The notes under the pieces are model-generated. The model saw only the letters and a program-made list of their open reading frames with translations. It did no database searches and was not told the origin of the DNA. From an uncultured Bacilli bacterium (lineage in GTDB: Bacteria > Bacillota_I > Bacilli_A > ML615J-28 > CAG-313): a stretch of 54,749 bases of DNA. Numbering within the stretch: the first letter of the stretch is position 1; each line of letters opens with the position of its first letter. The translations under genes were made by a program, and so were the position numbers. Positions 1 through 7,872 of the stretch are shown piece after piece. The DNA lies in NCBI GenBank assembly GCA_934140285.1, contig CAKPBI010000012.1:1-54749 (forward strand), in the 5' to 3' direction.

Positions 1-1
1 A

Positions 2-181
2 TACTTTATGGAAAAATTAGAAACTCATAGAAAAGATTCTATTCTTGAACCTAAAATTGAGAAAGAAAAGAAATCTTATTCTCCTGCTTGGAATCATCCT
101 TGGAGAAAAGCTTTCTATGAAAATTATTTAAAATATTATCGGCCTAATCAACAAAATAATTATGCTTATAATTATGAATAA
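2..181 (+). CDS. C-terminal fragment of a gene cut by the window edge, possibly a transposase
   Basis: An open frame enters from the left edge and ends with TAA at 179-181. The last 60 or so residues are basic and aromatic, and contain a Pro-Ala-Trp-Asn-His-Pro-Trp-Arg stretch followed by an Asn/Tyr-rich tail. A similar His-Pro-Trp-Arg element occurs near the C terminus of some DDE transposases (ISNCY-like), which is the only family hint I have. The internal ATG at 8-10 has no visible ribosome binding site, so this is a truncated gene and not a small complete one. It converges on the minus-strand antiporter gene with a shared hairpin between them. The family assignment is weak. Confidence 0.4.
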   Translation, partial: YFMEKLETHRKDSILEPKIEKEKKSYSPAWNHPWRKAFYENYLKYYRPNQQNNYAYNYE

Positions 182-210
182 TTTTGTAAAATTGCAAAGA
201 TATTGACAAA

Positions 211-237
211 AAGAAGTATTCATAATAAATACTTCTT
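211..237. terminator. Bidirectional intrinsic terminator
   Basis: A 10-bp perfect stem (AAGAAGTATT / AATACTTCTT) with a 7-nt loop is flanked by T runs on both strands. It sits between the converging left-edge gene and the antiporter gene and can end transcription from both. Confidence 0.85.
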
Positions 238-245
238 TTTGAATA

Positions 246-1511
246 TTATGGTTGAGGAACCATTTTTGGTTTTTTCTCAAGTTTAATTTCACCAGCTTTT
301 GCGAGAGTAGTTTTAGCAACAAGCGGTCCAATTAATTCATAAACTAGCGTTGCGGCTAAGATAATTGATCTAATTTCCGCTCCAAAGCTAGGGAAACTAT
401 TAACCGCGATTAAACTTAAACCTATCGCAACACCAGCTTGAGGGATAAGACAAGGGCCTAAGTACTTCTTGACTGTTGGTTCCGCATGTGAGATGGTCGC
501 ACCAAACCAAGCTCCAACCCACTTTCCGATTACTCTTAAGATTATATAAAGTAGAGCTACAATGATAACTTTAGAGAATAATGTTGTCATATTAAGTTCA
601 GCCCCTGATATTACAAAGAATAACATAAAGAATGGAGGGGTAAAACGATCAACAAGAGGGGTTACTTCCTCAAAGACATTTGATAAGTTACAAATCATTG
701 CTCCAAGCATCATACAAGATAATAGGTTAGATAAGTTCATATTAAATGTGTTATTTAAGATCTTATTTATACCTATAGTTAAAAGTAACATCGCAAGAAT
801 AATACAAATTCTATTTGAACGGCCATGGAACCATTTTAATAAACAAGTAGTTATAAAACCAAGGATTGCTCCGATTAAAAGAGAAACAATGATTTCAATA
901 AATGGCATAAAGAATGCTAAAACATTCGCGGTACCAGACATTGATGACATGTTTGCAGCAATAGTGAAACAAAAACCAAAGATAATTAAGGCTACAGCAT
1001 CATCTAAAGCAACAACACTAATAAGAGTATCCGTCAAAGGTCCTTTAGCTTTATATTGCTTTACAACAAGTAGGGTTGCAGCAGGAGCTGTTGCAGCTGC
1101 TATAGAAGCAAGAACTAAAGAAAATTCTATACCTTTACCAAAAATCATACAGCCAATAAAGACAAAGATACTTGCGAATAAAGATTCAAAGATTGCAATA
1201 ACAATTGATTTTGTACCTAAAACTTTAAAGTAAGAAAGTTTAAATTCAGCACCAATCGAAAAAGCAATAAAAGCAAGGGCAACATCACAAATTGATTCAA
1301 TTTGCTTTAGGCCATCCGCGTTTACAAGTCCATTATATCCCCCCATATTAACACCAAAACTACTTAATAGGGTAGGAATAGCTGGACCAACTAAAAGACC
1401 ACCAATAAGATATCCAGTTACATTGGGAAATTTAACAAGTTTCGCAAGCTTACTAAATAGTAAACCTACAATCAAAAGAATTGCGAGATTAATCATAAAG
1501 TCACTAAACAT
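246..1511 (-). CDS. CPA2-family cation/proton antiporter
   Basis: A 421-residue, almost wholly hydrophobic protein with about 12 predicted membrane segments. The N-terminal pattern (Val-Thr-Gly-Tyr-Leu-Ile-Gly-Gly-Leu-Leu-Val-Gly-Pro) and the Asp-Asp in Val-Ala-Leu-Asp-Asp-Ala-Val are typical of the Na+/H+ exchanger (KefB/GerN-like) superfamily, where the Asp pair carries ions. It would exchange Na+ or K+ for H+ at the cell membrane; the ion cannot be read from sequence. There is no RCK/TrkA-N domain at the C terminus, which is short and Lys-rich. It starts 18 nt after the PII-like gene and is very likely co-transcribed with it, so that small protein may replace the missing cytosolic regulatory domain. 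Confidence 0.85.
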   Translation of the reverse strand: MFSDFMINLAILLIVGLLFSKLAKLVKFPNVTGYLIGGLLVGPAIPTLLSSFGVNMGGYNGLVNADGLKQIESICDVALAFIAFSIGAEFKLSYFKVLGTKSIVIAIFESLFASIFVFIGCMIFGKGIEFSLVLASIAAATAPAATLLVVKQYKAKGPLTDTLISVVALDDAVALIIFGFCFTIAANMSSMSGTANVLAFFMPFIEIIVSLLIGAILGFITTCLLKWFHGRSNRICIILAMLLLTIGINKILNNTFNMNLSNLLSCMMLGAMICNLSNVFEEVTPLVDRFTPPFFMLFFVISGAELNMTTLFSKVIIVALLYIILRVIGKWVGAWFGATISHAEPTVKKYLGPCLIPQAGVAIGLSLIAVNSFPSFGAEIRSIILAATLVYELIGPLVAKTTLAKAGEIKLEKKPKMVPQP

Positions 1512-1529
1512 AAATCACAATCTCTTTTC

Positions 1530-1865
1530 TTATTTGCTAATGCCTTTAATATATTCAATAGGTAAAACCATTAAAACCCCGGTATCAGGCTCATCAAAAT
1601 CACCGACAATCTCTTCAATGGCTTTAATGGCAATTTCAACTTTTTCATCTTTTAACGCGATGATTAAAGTTGTATTACTTGCATGCTCTTTCTTTACACA
1701 TTTTCTAAGCATGCCAAAGAAAGCAAATTCTTCATTACGTAATAACTCATTAGCCATACCTTTAGATTCTAAGATAGTACATCCATAGATATTGTTTTTT
1801 TCTAAATTTTCAAGAACTTTGTTTAATCTTTCAGGTTCATTTAATACTGTAATTAATAACTTCAT
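1530..1865 (-). CDS. PII-like signalling protein paired with the antiporter
   Basis: A 111-residue protein with the length and beta-alpha-beta rhythm of the PII/CutA-like ferredoxin fold: an N-terminal strand (Met-Lys-Leu-Leu-Ile-Thr-Val), a helix, a central loop region, and a second half with Thr-Leu-Ile-Ile-Ala-Leu and a Gly-Asp-Phe-Asp-Glu-Pro-Asp-Thr-Gly stretch before the last strand. It lacks the GlnB T-loop tyrosine signature, so it is not a classical nitrogen PII. PII-like proteins beside membrane transporters (SbtB with SbtA, GlnK with AmtB) bind nucleotides and gate the transporter; I infer a similar role for the antiporter 18 nt downstream. The ribosome binding site AAAGGAAT precedes the ATG. 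Confidence 0.65.
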   Translation of the reverse strand: MKLLITVLNEPERLNKVLENLEKNNIYGCTILESKGMANELLRNEEFAFFGMLRKCVKKEHASNTTLIIALKDEKVEIAIKAIEEIVGDFDEPDTGVLMVLPIEYIKGISK

Positions 1866-1892
1866 ATTAGTATTCCTTTCTTTTCATAATAA

Positions 1893-1912
1893 AAAGCCCT
1901 TCAGGGGCTTTA
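1893..1912 (-). terminator. Terminator after recO, or attenuator of the PII-antiporter leader
   Basis: On the minus strand an AAAGCCCC / GGGCTTT hairpin is followed by a T run. It lies 72 nt after the recO stop and only about 27 nt before the PII-like start codon. A promoter-like element (1942-1970) lies upstream of it, so the hairpin falls inside the probable leader of the PII-antiporter transcript. Confidence 0.75.
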
Positions 1913-1941
1913 ATACTCCTCATCAATTTTAAACGTCTATT

Positions 1942-1970
1942 ATTATACTTTTTTTAATAATTTAACGCAA
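1942..1970 (-). promoter_or_regulatory. Candidate sigma-A promoter for the PII-antiporter operon
   Basis: The minus strand reads TTGCGT, a 17-nt spacer, then a perfect TATAAT (1942-1947), directly after the recO stop. The -35 is a weak match. Transcription from here would pass through the 1893-1912 hairpin before the PII-like gene. Confidence 0.5.
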
Positions 1971-1983
1971 CACTTTTGCATTA

Positions 1984-2736
1984 CTAAGCTTTTTTGGCAT
2001 TTAGTATCGACGAAGCAACAGGTTTAGCTTTACTGATAAAGTCTAAATACCTTTGATAGTATAAATCAACAACATGTGATATGGTATCTAAGTCATCAAT
2101 AACAAGACTTTCTAGTTTTTTATCAACATTTTGAGGTTTTATTAAATATAGCAATTTTAACATTTTGGTTTGACTGACATTTAAATCATAAGGAAAGTTA
2201 GACATACATTTTCTACAATAACATCCACCAGCACTAATACTAAATACACCATCTTCAACTTTTTCACCACAGTTTACACACTCTTTAATCGATGGAGCAA
2301 TCCCAATTAGGTAGGTAAGCTTTAGTTCAAAGATTGTCAAAACAAGTAAGGAATTAATGTTGGTTTGAAGTAAGTCTAAGATTTCATATACAAATTGATA
2401 GAATATTTCATTGTTTACTACTTGAGAAGAAAAGGTAAGGATTTTTTCAATGATTGGATAAACAAACATCATCTTATTGATATCTTGTTTAATTGTTAAA
2501 TAGTTGTTTTGAGGGATTCCCTCTGTAATAGTATCAAGCCCATTTGATATGGTGCCGTTAAAAACAATTTTGGTTAAGGGAATAGCTAAAAGTCTTGTTC
2601 CACTACTTATTTTTTTTGCACCTCTTATAATGTAATTTTTTAATCCTTCTTTAGTTAGAAGGGTTGCGATAACTGCTTGTTCTTTATATTCGGTTGTTTT
2701 TAACACGAGTCCTTCGCTCGCCATTATTTGTTTCAT
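1984..2736 (-). CDS. recO: DNA repair protein RecO
   Basis: A 250-residue protein with an N-terminal OB-fold (Glu-Gly-Leu-Val-Leu-Lys-Thr near residues 8-14 is the usual opening) and a C-terminal helical domain with a four-cysteine zinc site: Cys153-x2-Cys156 and Cys174-x2-Cys177. RecO loads RecA onto SSB-coated single-stranded DNA with RecR in RecF-pathway recombination. It is the last gene of the phoH-ybeY-cdd-era-yqzL-recO cluster. The ATG at 2736 lies inside the end of yqzL; Met5 (2724) is an alternative start that gives the more usual N terminus. The stop is TAG. Confidence 0.93.
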   Translation of the reverse strand: MKQIMASEGLVLKTTEYKEQAVIATLLTKEGLKNYIIRGAKKISSGTRLLAIPLTKIVFNGTISNGLDTITEGIPQNNYLTIKQDINKMMFVYPIIEKILTFSSQVVNNEIFYQFVYEILDLLQTNINSLLVLTIFELKLTYLIGIAPSIKECVNCGEKVEDGVFSISAGGCYCRKCMSNFPYDLNVSQTKMLKLLYLIKPQNVDKKLESLVIDDLDTISHVVDLYYQRYLDFISKAKPVASSILNAKKA

Positions 2737-2842
2737 GTTCTTGTTCTTCTTTCTTCCTCAAGTAAAGTTTATAATTTAAATAATCATTAATGTGGCCGGT
2801 TTTTAAAAACTTATGCCATAAATCGTCAATGTGTTCTTTCAT
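2684..2842 (-). CDS. yqzL: YqzL-like small protein between era and recO
   Basis: A 52-codon frame with a good ribosome binding site (GGAGGAATT, then ATG at 2842). The N-terminal half (Leu-Trp-His-Lys-Phe-Leu-Lys-Thr-Gly-His-Ile-Asn-Asp-Tyr-Leu-x-Tyr-Lys) matches the pattern of the small YqzL protein encoded between era and recO in Bacillus: a Trp/Phe pair, Thr-Gly-x-Ile, then Tyr-Leu and Tyr-Lys. Function is unknown in the family. The 3' end overlaps the recO start by 53 nt in another frame, so the charged C-terminal part is constrained by recO and may be less conserved. Confidence 0.7.
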   Translation of the reverse strand: MKEHIDDLWHKFLKTGHINDYLNYKLYLRKKEEQEHETNNGERRTRVKNNRI

Positions 2843-2883
2843 ATAATTCCTCCTTATTAATAGGATGAACTAAATTTAAGTTT

Positions 2884-3792
2884 TTATTCTTCTTTATTGT
2901 AACCAAGTGATTTTAATTGTTGACGATGATTACGCCAATCTGGTTCTACTTTAACAAATAATTCTAAGTATACTTTATTACCAAGTAAATTAGAAATATC
3001 AATTCTCGCAAGACGACCAATCTCTTTAATCTTTTGACCTTTAGCACCGATGATTATCTTTTTTTGAGAATCTCTTTCCACAATAATTGTTGCGTGAATC
3101 TCCGTTAAGTTAGGATTATCACGACTTTGTTTGAAACTTTCAATTTCCACAGCTACACAATGGGGAACTTCTTTATCAGTATTTAAAAGAATTTTTTCAC
3201 GGATAATCTCAGCAACCACAAATCTTTCTGGTTGATCTAGTAGTTGATCCTCAGGATAATACATTGGACCACTCTTTAAAGTATTTTTAATCATTGTTAA
3301 TAATTCATCAACTAAATAATTGGAAGATGCGGAAATAGCAATACCACCAGTAAATGGATATGCATTCTTATATGAGTTCATATTCTTTTCTAAAGTTTCT
3401 TGGTCTAAAACCGTATCAACCTTATTAGCCACAAGGATGGTCGGAACCTTCTTCTTTAAGACATTTTCCATTATGTACTTTTCGGTTTCCCCAGCTTCAT
3501 GGGAAGCTTCAACCATAAAGATTACTGCATCCACCCCGTCAATTGAGGATGTCGCATATTCATTCATCACTTTACCAAGTTCATTTTTAGCATTATGAAC
3601 TCCTGGAGTATCAATAAAGATAATTTGTGCCTCATCATCAGTGTAAATACCTTGAATTTTGTTTCTTGTGGTTTGGGCTTTTGGAGTAACAATTACAATC
3701 TTTTGTTTTAAAAATTGATTTAATAAAGTACTTTTACCAACATTTGGTCTTCCGATAATCGCAACAAAGCCTGACTTAAAATCTTTAGTCAT
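2884..3792 (-). CDS. era: GTPase Era
   Basis: Era is an essential GTPase that binds the 3' end of 16S rRNA and helps mature the 30S subunit. Visible: G1 Gly-Arg-Pro-Asn-Val-Gly-Lys-Ser (residues 14-21), G2 Thr-Thr-Arg-Asn, G3 Asp-Thr-Pro-Gly, G4 Asn-Lys-Val-Asp, and a C-terminal KH domain with Gly-Ala-Lys-Gly-Gln-Lys-Ile-Lys-Glu-Ile-Gly. The frame extends 8 codons further upstream to 3816, but I place the start at 3792: this ATG overlaps the cdd stop as ATGACTAA, giving translational coupling, and it produces the normal Era N terminus of 302 residues. Confidence 0.96.
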   Translation of the reverse strand: MTKDFKSGFVAIIGRPNVGKSTLLNQFLKQKIVIVTPKAQTTRNKIQGIYTDDEAQIIFIDTPGVHNAKNELGKVMNEYATSSIDGVDAVIFMVEASHEAGETEKYIMENVLKKKVPTILVANKVDTVLDQETLEKNMNSYKNAYPFTGGIAISASSNYLVDELLTMIKNTLKSGPMYYPEDQLLDQPERFVVAEIIREKILLNTDKEVPHCVAVEIESFKQSRDNPNLTEIHATIIVERDSQKKIIIGAKGQKIKEIGRLARIDISNLLGNKVYLELFVKVEPDWRNHRQQLKSLGYNKEE

Positions 3793-4189
3793 GGAGGTCA
3801 CTCTCTTCAAAAGCATATGGTAAAAGGTCTTTTACAGTTAAAGTTTGATACTTTTTATTTAAGTTAACCATTGTAACTAAAGCATCCTTATTCATTAATT
3901 CAATGATTACTTGACGACATGCACCACATGGGTAAATTAGGTTTTCACTTTTTCCCATTATAACAAGTTCTAAAATATCATCTTTTCGATATCCTTGAGC
4001 ATATGCACTAAATAAGGCCGTACGTTCAGCACAGTTAGAAAGACCATATGAGGCATTTTCTACATTAGTACCAAGAACATAAGAGCCATCTTTCATTATT
4101 AATAAAGCTCCTACTTGAAAGTGTGAGTATTTAGCATATGAGTTATCATATGCCTTTTTTACTAATTCATATTTTTGTTCAAAATTCAT
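3785..4189 (-). CDS. cdd: Cytidine deaminase
   Basis: A 134-residue zinc hydrolase that deaminates cytidine and deoxycytidine to (deoxy)uridine in pyrimidine salvage. The catalytic set of the small tetrameric class is complete: Asn-Val-Glu-Asn-Ala-Ser, Cys53-Ala-Glu55 (zinc ligand and proton shuttle), and Pro87-Cys88-Gly-Ala-Cys91 (two zinc ligands). It lies 8 nt after ybeY and overlaps era. Diacylglycerol kinase, often found between ybeY and cdd in Bacilli, is absent here. Confidence 0.95.
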   Translation of the reverse strand: MNFEQKYELVKKAYDNSYAKYSHFQVGALLIMKDGSYVLGTNVENASYGLSNCAERTALFSAYAQGYRKDDILELVIMGKSENLIYPCGACRQVIIELMNKDALVTMVNLNKKYQTLTVKDLLPYAFEESDLHD

Positions 4190-4197
4190 AATTTCAC

Positions 4198-4650
4198 CTA
4201 TCTCGTTATTTTTAATTTTTCTAATATTTCATCTTGAATTCCAAACATCAAAGATTCATCTACTTCATTTTGGTGATCATAACCTAAGGCATGAAGCATA
4301 CCATGAGTAACTAAAAAGGCAAACTCACGAAGAATGGAATGTCCATATTCATTTGCTTGTTCAATTACTTTTTCCCAAGAAATAAAGATATCACCAAGTT
4401 CAACCGGGATTTCATCGCCTTCCTCATCATCGATGTTTGCGAAGGTTATGACATCTGTTGGACGATCAATCTTACGATATTCACGATTTATTTTTTGAAT
4501 TTCATTATTATCAACAATTATAAAACTAATGTAATGAGGACCTTTAATTTTTTCATGATTAGTTACTGCTGTTATTACTTTTTGGATTGTTTTTTTAATA
4601 TTAATACTTTCTAATCTTGTTAAATCACCTTCAACATGAAATTTAATCAT
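4198..4650 (-). CDS. ybeY: Endoribonuclease YbeY
   Basis: A 150-residue metalloenzyme of the UPF0054 family, involved in 16S rRNA 3'-end maturation and ribosome quality control. The zinc signature H-G-M-L-H-A-L-G-Y-D-H is present with His116, His120 and His126. The upstream Arg-x-x-Asp-x-x-Thr-Asp-Val-Ile-Thr-Phe block typical of the family is also clear. The start codon overlaps the phoH stop as ATGATTAA. The stop is TAG. Confidence 0.96.
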   Translation of the reverse strand: MIKFHVEGDLTRLESINIKKTIQKVITAVTNHEKIKGPHYISFIIVDNNEIQKINREYRKIDRPTDVITFANIDDEEGDEIPVELGDIFISWEKVIEQANEYGHSILREFAFLVTHGMLHALGYDHQNEVDESLMFGIQDEILEKLKITR

Positions 4651-5617
4651 GATTTACCTCCTCATATCTTGCGATTATTTTCGTTACTAAAGGATGTCGC
4701 ATAACATCAAATCGATTAAATGTAATTATACCAATTCCAGGTATTCCTTTTAAAATATTAGTGGCTTCGATTAATCCCGATTTTTCTTTATATGATAAAT
4801 CAATTTGGCTTACATCACCAGTAATAATCATTTTTGAGTTAAAGCCAAGTCTAGTTACAAACATCTTCATTTGGTTAGTTGTTGTATTTTGAGCTTCATC
4901 TAAAATGATGATGGCATTATCTAAGGTTCTACCACGCATGTAAGCAAGTGGAGCAATCTCGACAACACCTTTTTCAATGTATTTTTCGGTTTGTTCTTTT
5001 CCTAAAAAATCATATAAAGCATCATATATAGGAATAAGGTAAGGATCAACTTTCTCCTTTAAATCACCAGGTAAAAAGCCAAGTTTTTCTCCTGCTTCTA
5101 CAACGGGTCTTGTAATAACGATTTTTTTAATTTGATTTTTCTTGAGTAAACTTACTGCATATGCCACCGCAAGATAAGTTTTACCAGTACCTGCTGAACC
5201 TTTGGAAAAAATAATACTATTCTTTTGCATAGTTTCTAGATAGATCATTTGATTCATCGTTTTAGGATAAATCTTACTACCATCTTTTGTATGAACAATT
5301 ATTTTCTTACTCGTGTAAAAGTTAATAATACCATCTGTTGTTGTTTGATAATCATTACTTATTTTAAAACACTCAGTTATGTAAATAATATCTCTTTCTT
5401 GAAATTCAATCTTTTCACATGCTAAATAATAAAGTAATTTGCATATACTTTTTACAAGTTCTTCTTTTTCGGTTCCTTCTAGTAATAAAGTATTAGCTAC
5501 ATGTTCAAGTTTAATATCTAATTCCATTTCAAGAATTTCAAGATTCCTATTTAAAGGTCCGATAAATGTAAGTTCTGCTTCCGCGTTGTCAAATTTTAAT
5601 ATAATATTATCTGCCAT
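4643..5617 (-). CDS. phoH: PhoH-family ATPase (PhoL/YbeZ type)
   Basis: A 324-residue P-loop ATPase, first gene of the ybeY-era-recO operon. Walker A is Gly140-Ser-Ala-Gly-Thr-Gly-Lys146-Thr147; Walker B is Ile-Ile-Ile-Leu-Asp-Glu-Ala-Gln-Asn; the Thr-Arg-Pro-Val-Val-Glu-Ala-Gly-Glu-Lys-Leu-Gly-Phe-Leu-Pro-Gly block is the family hallmark. PhoH proteins are RNA-associated ATPases that work with YbeY. An extended -10 promoter lies about 20 nt upstream of the start. The frame overlaps ybeY by 8 nt. Confidence 0.95.
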   Translation of the reverse strand: MADNIILKFDNAEAELTFIGPLNRNLEILEMELDIKLEHVANTLLLEGTEKEELVKSICKLLYYLACEKIEFQERDIIYITECFKISNDYQTTTDGIINFYTSKKIIVHTKDGSKIYPKTMNQMIYLETMQKNSIIFSKGSAGTGKTYLAVAYAVSLLKKNQIKKIVITRPVVEAGEKLGFLPGDLKEKVDPYLIPIYDALYDFLGKEQTEKYIEKGVVEIAPLAYMRGRTLDNAIIILDEAQNTTTNQMKMFVTRLGFNSKMIITGDVSQIDLSYKEKSGLIEATNILKGIPGIGIITFNRFDVMRHPLVTKIIARYEEVNHD

Positions 5618-5637
5618 TTAATCACTTCCATGTAATT

Positions 5638-5646
5638 ATTATATCA
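5638..5646 (-). promoter_or_regulatory. Extended -10 promoter of the phoH operon
   Basis: The minus strand reads TGATATAAT, an extended -10 element with a perfect TATAAT at 5638-5643. No good -35 is visible at the right distance, which is common for extended -10 promoters. It lies about 20 nt upstream of the phoH ATG. Confidence 0.6.
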
Positions 5647-5684
5647 CATTTTATCTTTTTTAGCATTTAAATTACTAAAAAGAA

Positions 5685-5710
5685 AATAGGCACAAAAAAT
5701 TGTACCTATT
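5685..5710 (-). terminator. Intrinsic terminator of the 5706-6386 gene
   Basis: On the minus strand AATAGGTACAAT pairs with TTGTGCCTATT across a short loop, followed by TTTTCTTTTT. It overlaps the stop codon of the gene it ends. Confidence 0.8.
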
Positions 5711-6386
5711 TATTATCTAAATGTACGAGTGTATCTACATAATCAATTACTCTTTCAAAGTTAAACAATAATGTATTGACATCAAATGAAAACTTGATGA
5801 TTTTATTATCACTAGGAATTCTCATATTTCTTGGCATATCATAGACAATCATTGCTTTTTTAGTATCTGGATAACTATCAAGAAGAGGTGTTGTACTATT
5901 TATTAAGTAAATCTCATTAGTGGTGTTAATTATTAAATCGACTAATTCTTTGTGATTGTTTTGATTGATTACACCTCTTAAGTTAACATCTAATGATGGA
6001 TAATACTCTTTTATTGTAAAATAACAAAATACTGATTGCCAAAAATTAGTTTGTTCAAAAACTTCTTTGGTTTTTAAAGTATGAAAGTGAACAATAATGA
6101 ATTCTCTTTTATAAAGTATTTTTTTGATTAATTTAAGTTTCAAGTATTCCTTTAATATTTCAAATAAAATCTTAACCTGTCCAAGTTCTAATTCAATTAG
6201 CGTTACAATCATTGTTGTATCTTTAAAATAAGTAGTTTTATGATTCCCAATAATTTTATTGATAAACTCATACCATTTAAAGGGATAAGCCATACCAATT
6301 TCATAGGTTTTCTTCATAAAATTTAGTTCTAAATCATTATATTCATAATAGTTAATATTGTATGTAGAACTAACTAAGTAATTCAT
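5706..6386 (-). CDS. Hypothetical protein, 226 residues
   Basis: I do not recognise a family. The protein is rich in Ile, Tyr, Asn and Lys with no clear membrane segment or signal peptide, so it is probably cytosolic. Two parts can be seen: an N-terminal 110 residues of alternating strand and helix (with Ile-Ile-Val-His-Phe-His), and a C-terminal part with Glu-Ile-Tyr-Leu-Ile-Asn and a Met-Pro-Arg-Asn-Met-Arg-Ile-Pro stretch. I chose Met7 of the open frame as start because GGTGAT precedes it and because a perfect TATAAT overlaps the first ATG. It follows uraA by about 50 nt with no terminator between, so read-through from uraA is possible. Confidence 0.6.
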   Translation of the reverse strand: MNYLVSSTYNINYYEYNDLELNFMKKTYEIGMAYPFKWYEFINKIIGNHKTTYFKDTTMIVTLIELELGQVKILFEILKEYLKLKLIKKILYKREFIIVHFHTLKTKEVFEQTNFWQSVFCYFTIKEYYPSLDVNLRGVINQNNHKELVDLIINTTNEIYLINSTTPLLDSYPDTKKAMIVYDMPRNMRIPSDNKIIKFSFDVNTLLFNFERVIDYVDTLVHLDNK

Positions 6387-6434
6387 TATTATCACCCATT
6401 CCATTATATTAAAGGAATAGGTAAATTATGTATA

Positions 6435-7814
6435 TTATTCTTTAGTGGTTTCTTCTTTTATGACTTTTTCTTTTGGTAAAATTAGATTTAAGACAATACC
6501 AAAGATTGATGCAAGAGCCATACCAGTGAATTTGTATAATACAGCTCCCCCAATACCAATGATTAACATAACTGATACGATGATGACATTACGAGAGTTA
6601 TTCATATCAGTTTTATTATCAATTAATACCTTTAAACCATTTGAAGCAATGAAGCCATAAAGAATTAAACAGATACCACCCATTACAGCAGATGGAATAG
6701 AAGCAATTAAGGCTGTAAATACATTACAAAAAGATAGAAGGATTGCAAGGATTGCGGCTAAGCCAGTAACCCAAACTGAACCAATCTTACTCATGCCTAC
6801 TACTGCTGTATTTTCACCATATGAAGTGTTAGGTACCGAACCGATAAGACCAGCTACCGCGGTGGCAACACCATCACCAATTAAAGTCTTATCAAGACCT
6901 GGATCTTTCGCATAGTCATGACCTGTAATCCTACTTAAGACTTGATGATCACCAATATGTTCACAGATAGTCGCAAAAGCAATTGGGATTGCGGAAAGAA
7001 CAAAACCAAATTGAAGTTTAGCCATATGAATACCCGCCCCAAGATCAGCATCTTTCCAACCAGCAATTGTAAAACTAGGGATAGCAAACCATTTAGATGG
7101 GGTTGTTACAACTTCTTTTAATTCCGTAAGATTTAAGATTTGATCACCTGGCAAGAAGTTAACAATTATTGCGACAAGATATCCCCCAACAATACCTAGT
7201 AAGAAAGGAATAATTTTAATGAATCCTTTGCCTTTAATCGCAAGCAGTGCGGTTATTAAGAGGGTACTAATGGAAACTACTATCATTTTCCAATTAGGGT
7301 TTTGAGTAAGGCCTGTATTATTAACCGCTGACCCTGCAAGACATAAACCAATAATGATAATCATTGGACCAACTACAATTGGAGGAAGTAGCTTTTCTAT
7401 CCATTTTGTTCCAATAATCTTTATTAATATAGCTACTAAACAGTAGACAATACCGATTGCGACAACCCCAGCAATCAAGGCTCCTCTTCCGCCATCAGCA
7501 TTAAGAATTCGATTACCAAATTCATCTACTTCTACTTCACCATTATCTTTTATCATGTATAGAACTGAGTTAATATAAGCAATATAAGCAAAACTACTAC
7601 CTAAGTACATTGGAACTTTACCTTTTGTGCATAAAATGTAAATTAAAGTTCCAATTCCACTTGAGAAAAGAGCAATACTGATTGGTAATCCAGTAAGAAT
7701 TGGTACCAATACGGTTGCCGAAAACATCGCAAAAACATGTTGAAAACTTAAAGTTATCCATTTACCCTTTGAAGGTTTATCATTATAATCCATTATTAAT
7801 TGTTTATTTTCCAT
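6435..7814 (-). CDS. uraA: Uracil permease (NCS2 family)
   Basis: A 459-residue membrane protein of the nucleobase:cation symporter-2 family with about 14 membrane segments. The Asn-terminal Gln-His-Val-Phe-Ala-Met-Phe block, the Leu-Gly-Ser-Ser-Phe-Ala-Tyr segment, the Ala-Thr-Ile-Cys-Glu-His-Ile-Gly-Asp-His motif (the Glu binds uracil in UraA) and Pro-Asn-Thr-Ser-Tyr-Gly-Glu-Asn-Thr are all as in UraA/PyrP. It imports uracil with H+. The start at 7814 follows AAAGGAGAAAAAGTT, so the longer frame from 7832 begins before the ribosome binding site. It lies 58 nt after the purine permease, with a strong terminator just ahead of its ribosome binding site. Confidence 0.93.
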   Translation of the reverse strand: MENKQLIMDYNDKPSKGKWITLSFQHVFAMFSATVLVPILTGLPISIALFSSGIGTLIYILCTKGKVPMYLGSSFAYIAYINSVLYMIKDNGEVEVDEFGNRILNADGGRGALIAGVVAIGIVYCLVAILIKIIGTKWIEKLLPPIVVGPMIIIIGLCLAGSAVNNTGLTQNPNWKMIVVSISTLLITALLAIKGKGFIKIIPFLLGIVGGYLVAIIVNFLPGDQILNLTELKEVVTTPSKWFAIPSFTIAGWKDADLGAGIHMAKLQFGFVLSAIPIAFATICEHIGDHQVLSRITGHDYAKDPGLDKTLIGDGVATAVAGLIGSVPNTSYGENTAVVGMSKIGSVWVTGLAAILAILLSFCNVFTALIASIPSAVMGGICLILYGFIASNGLKVLIDNKTDMNNSRNVIIVSVMLIIGIGGAVLYKFTGMALASIFGIVLNLILPKEKVIKEETTKE

Positions 7815-7838
7815 AACTTTTTCTCCTTTCATAAAAAA

Positions 7839-7864
7839 GGCTCAAAGAATTTTTTCTTTGAACC
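7839..7864 (-). terminator. Terminator between the purine permease and uraA
   Basis: On the minus strand GGTTCAAAGAA pairs with TTCTTTGAGCC (one wobble) and is followed by TTTTTT. The T run ends about 8 nt before the uraA ribosome binding site, so it either ends the riboswitch transcript or acts as a leader attenuator for uraA. Confidence 0.85.
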
Positions 7865-7872
7865 CCTAACAC

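Noticed and set aside
562..1233. Long plus-strand open frames opposite the antiporter and other minus-strand genes
   Set aside because: They are antisense shadows: no ribosome binding site, no recognisable protein pattern, and the other strand codes for well-supported proteins.
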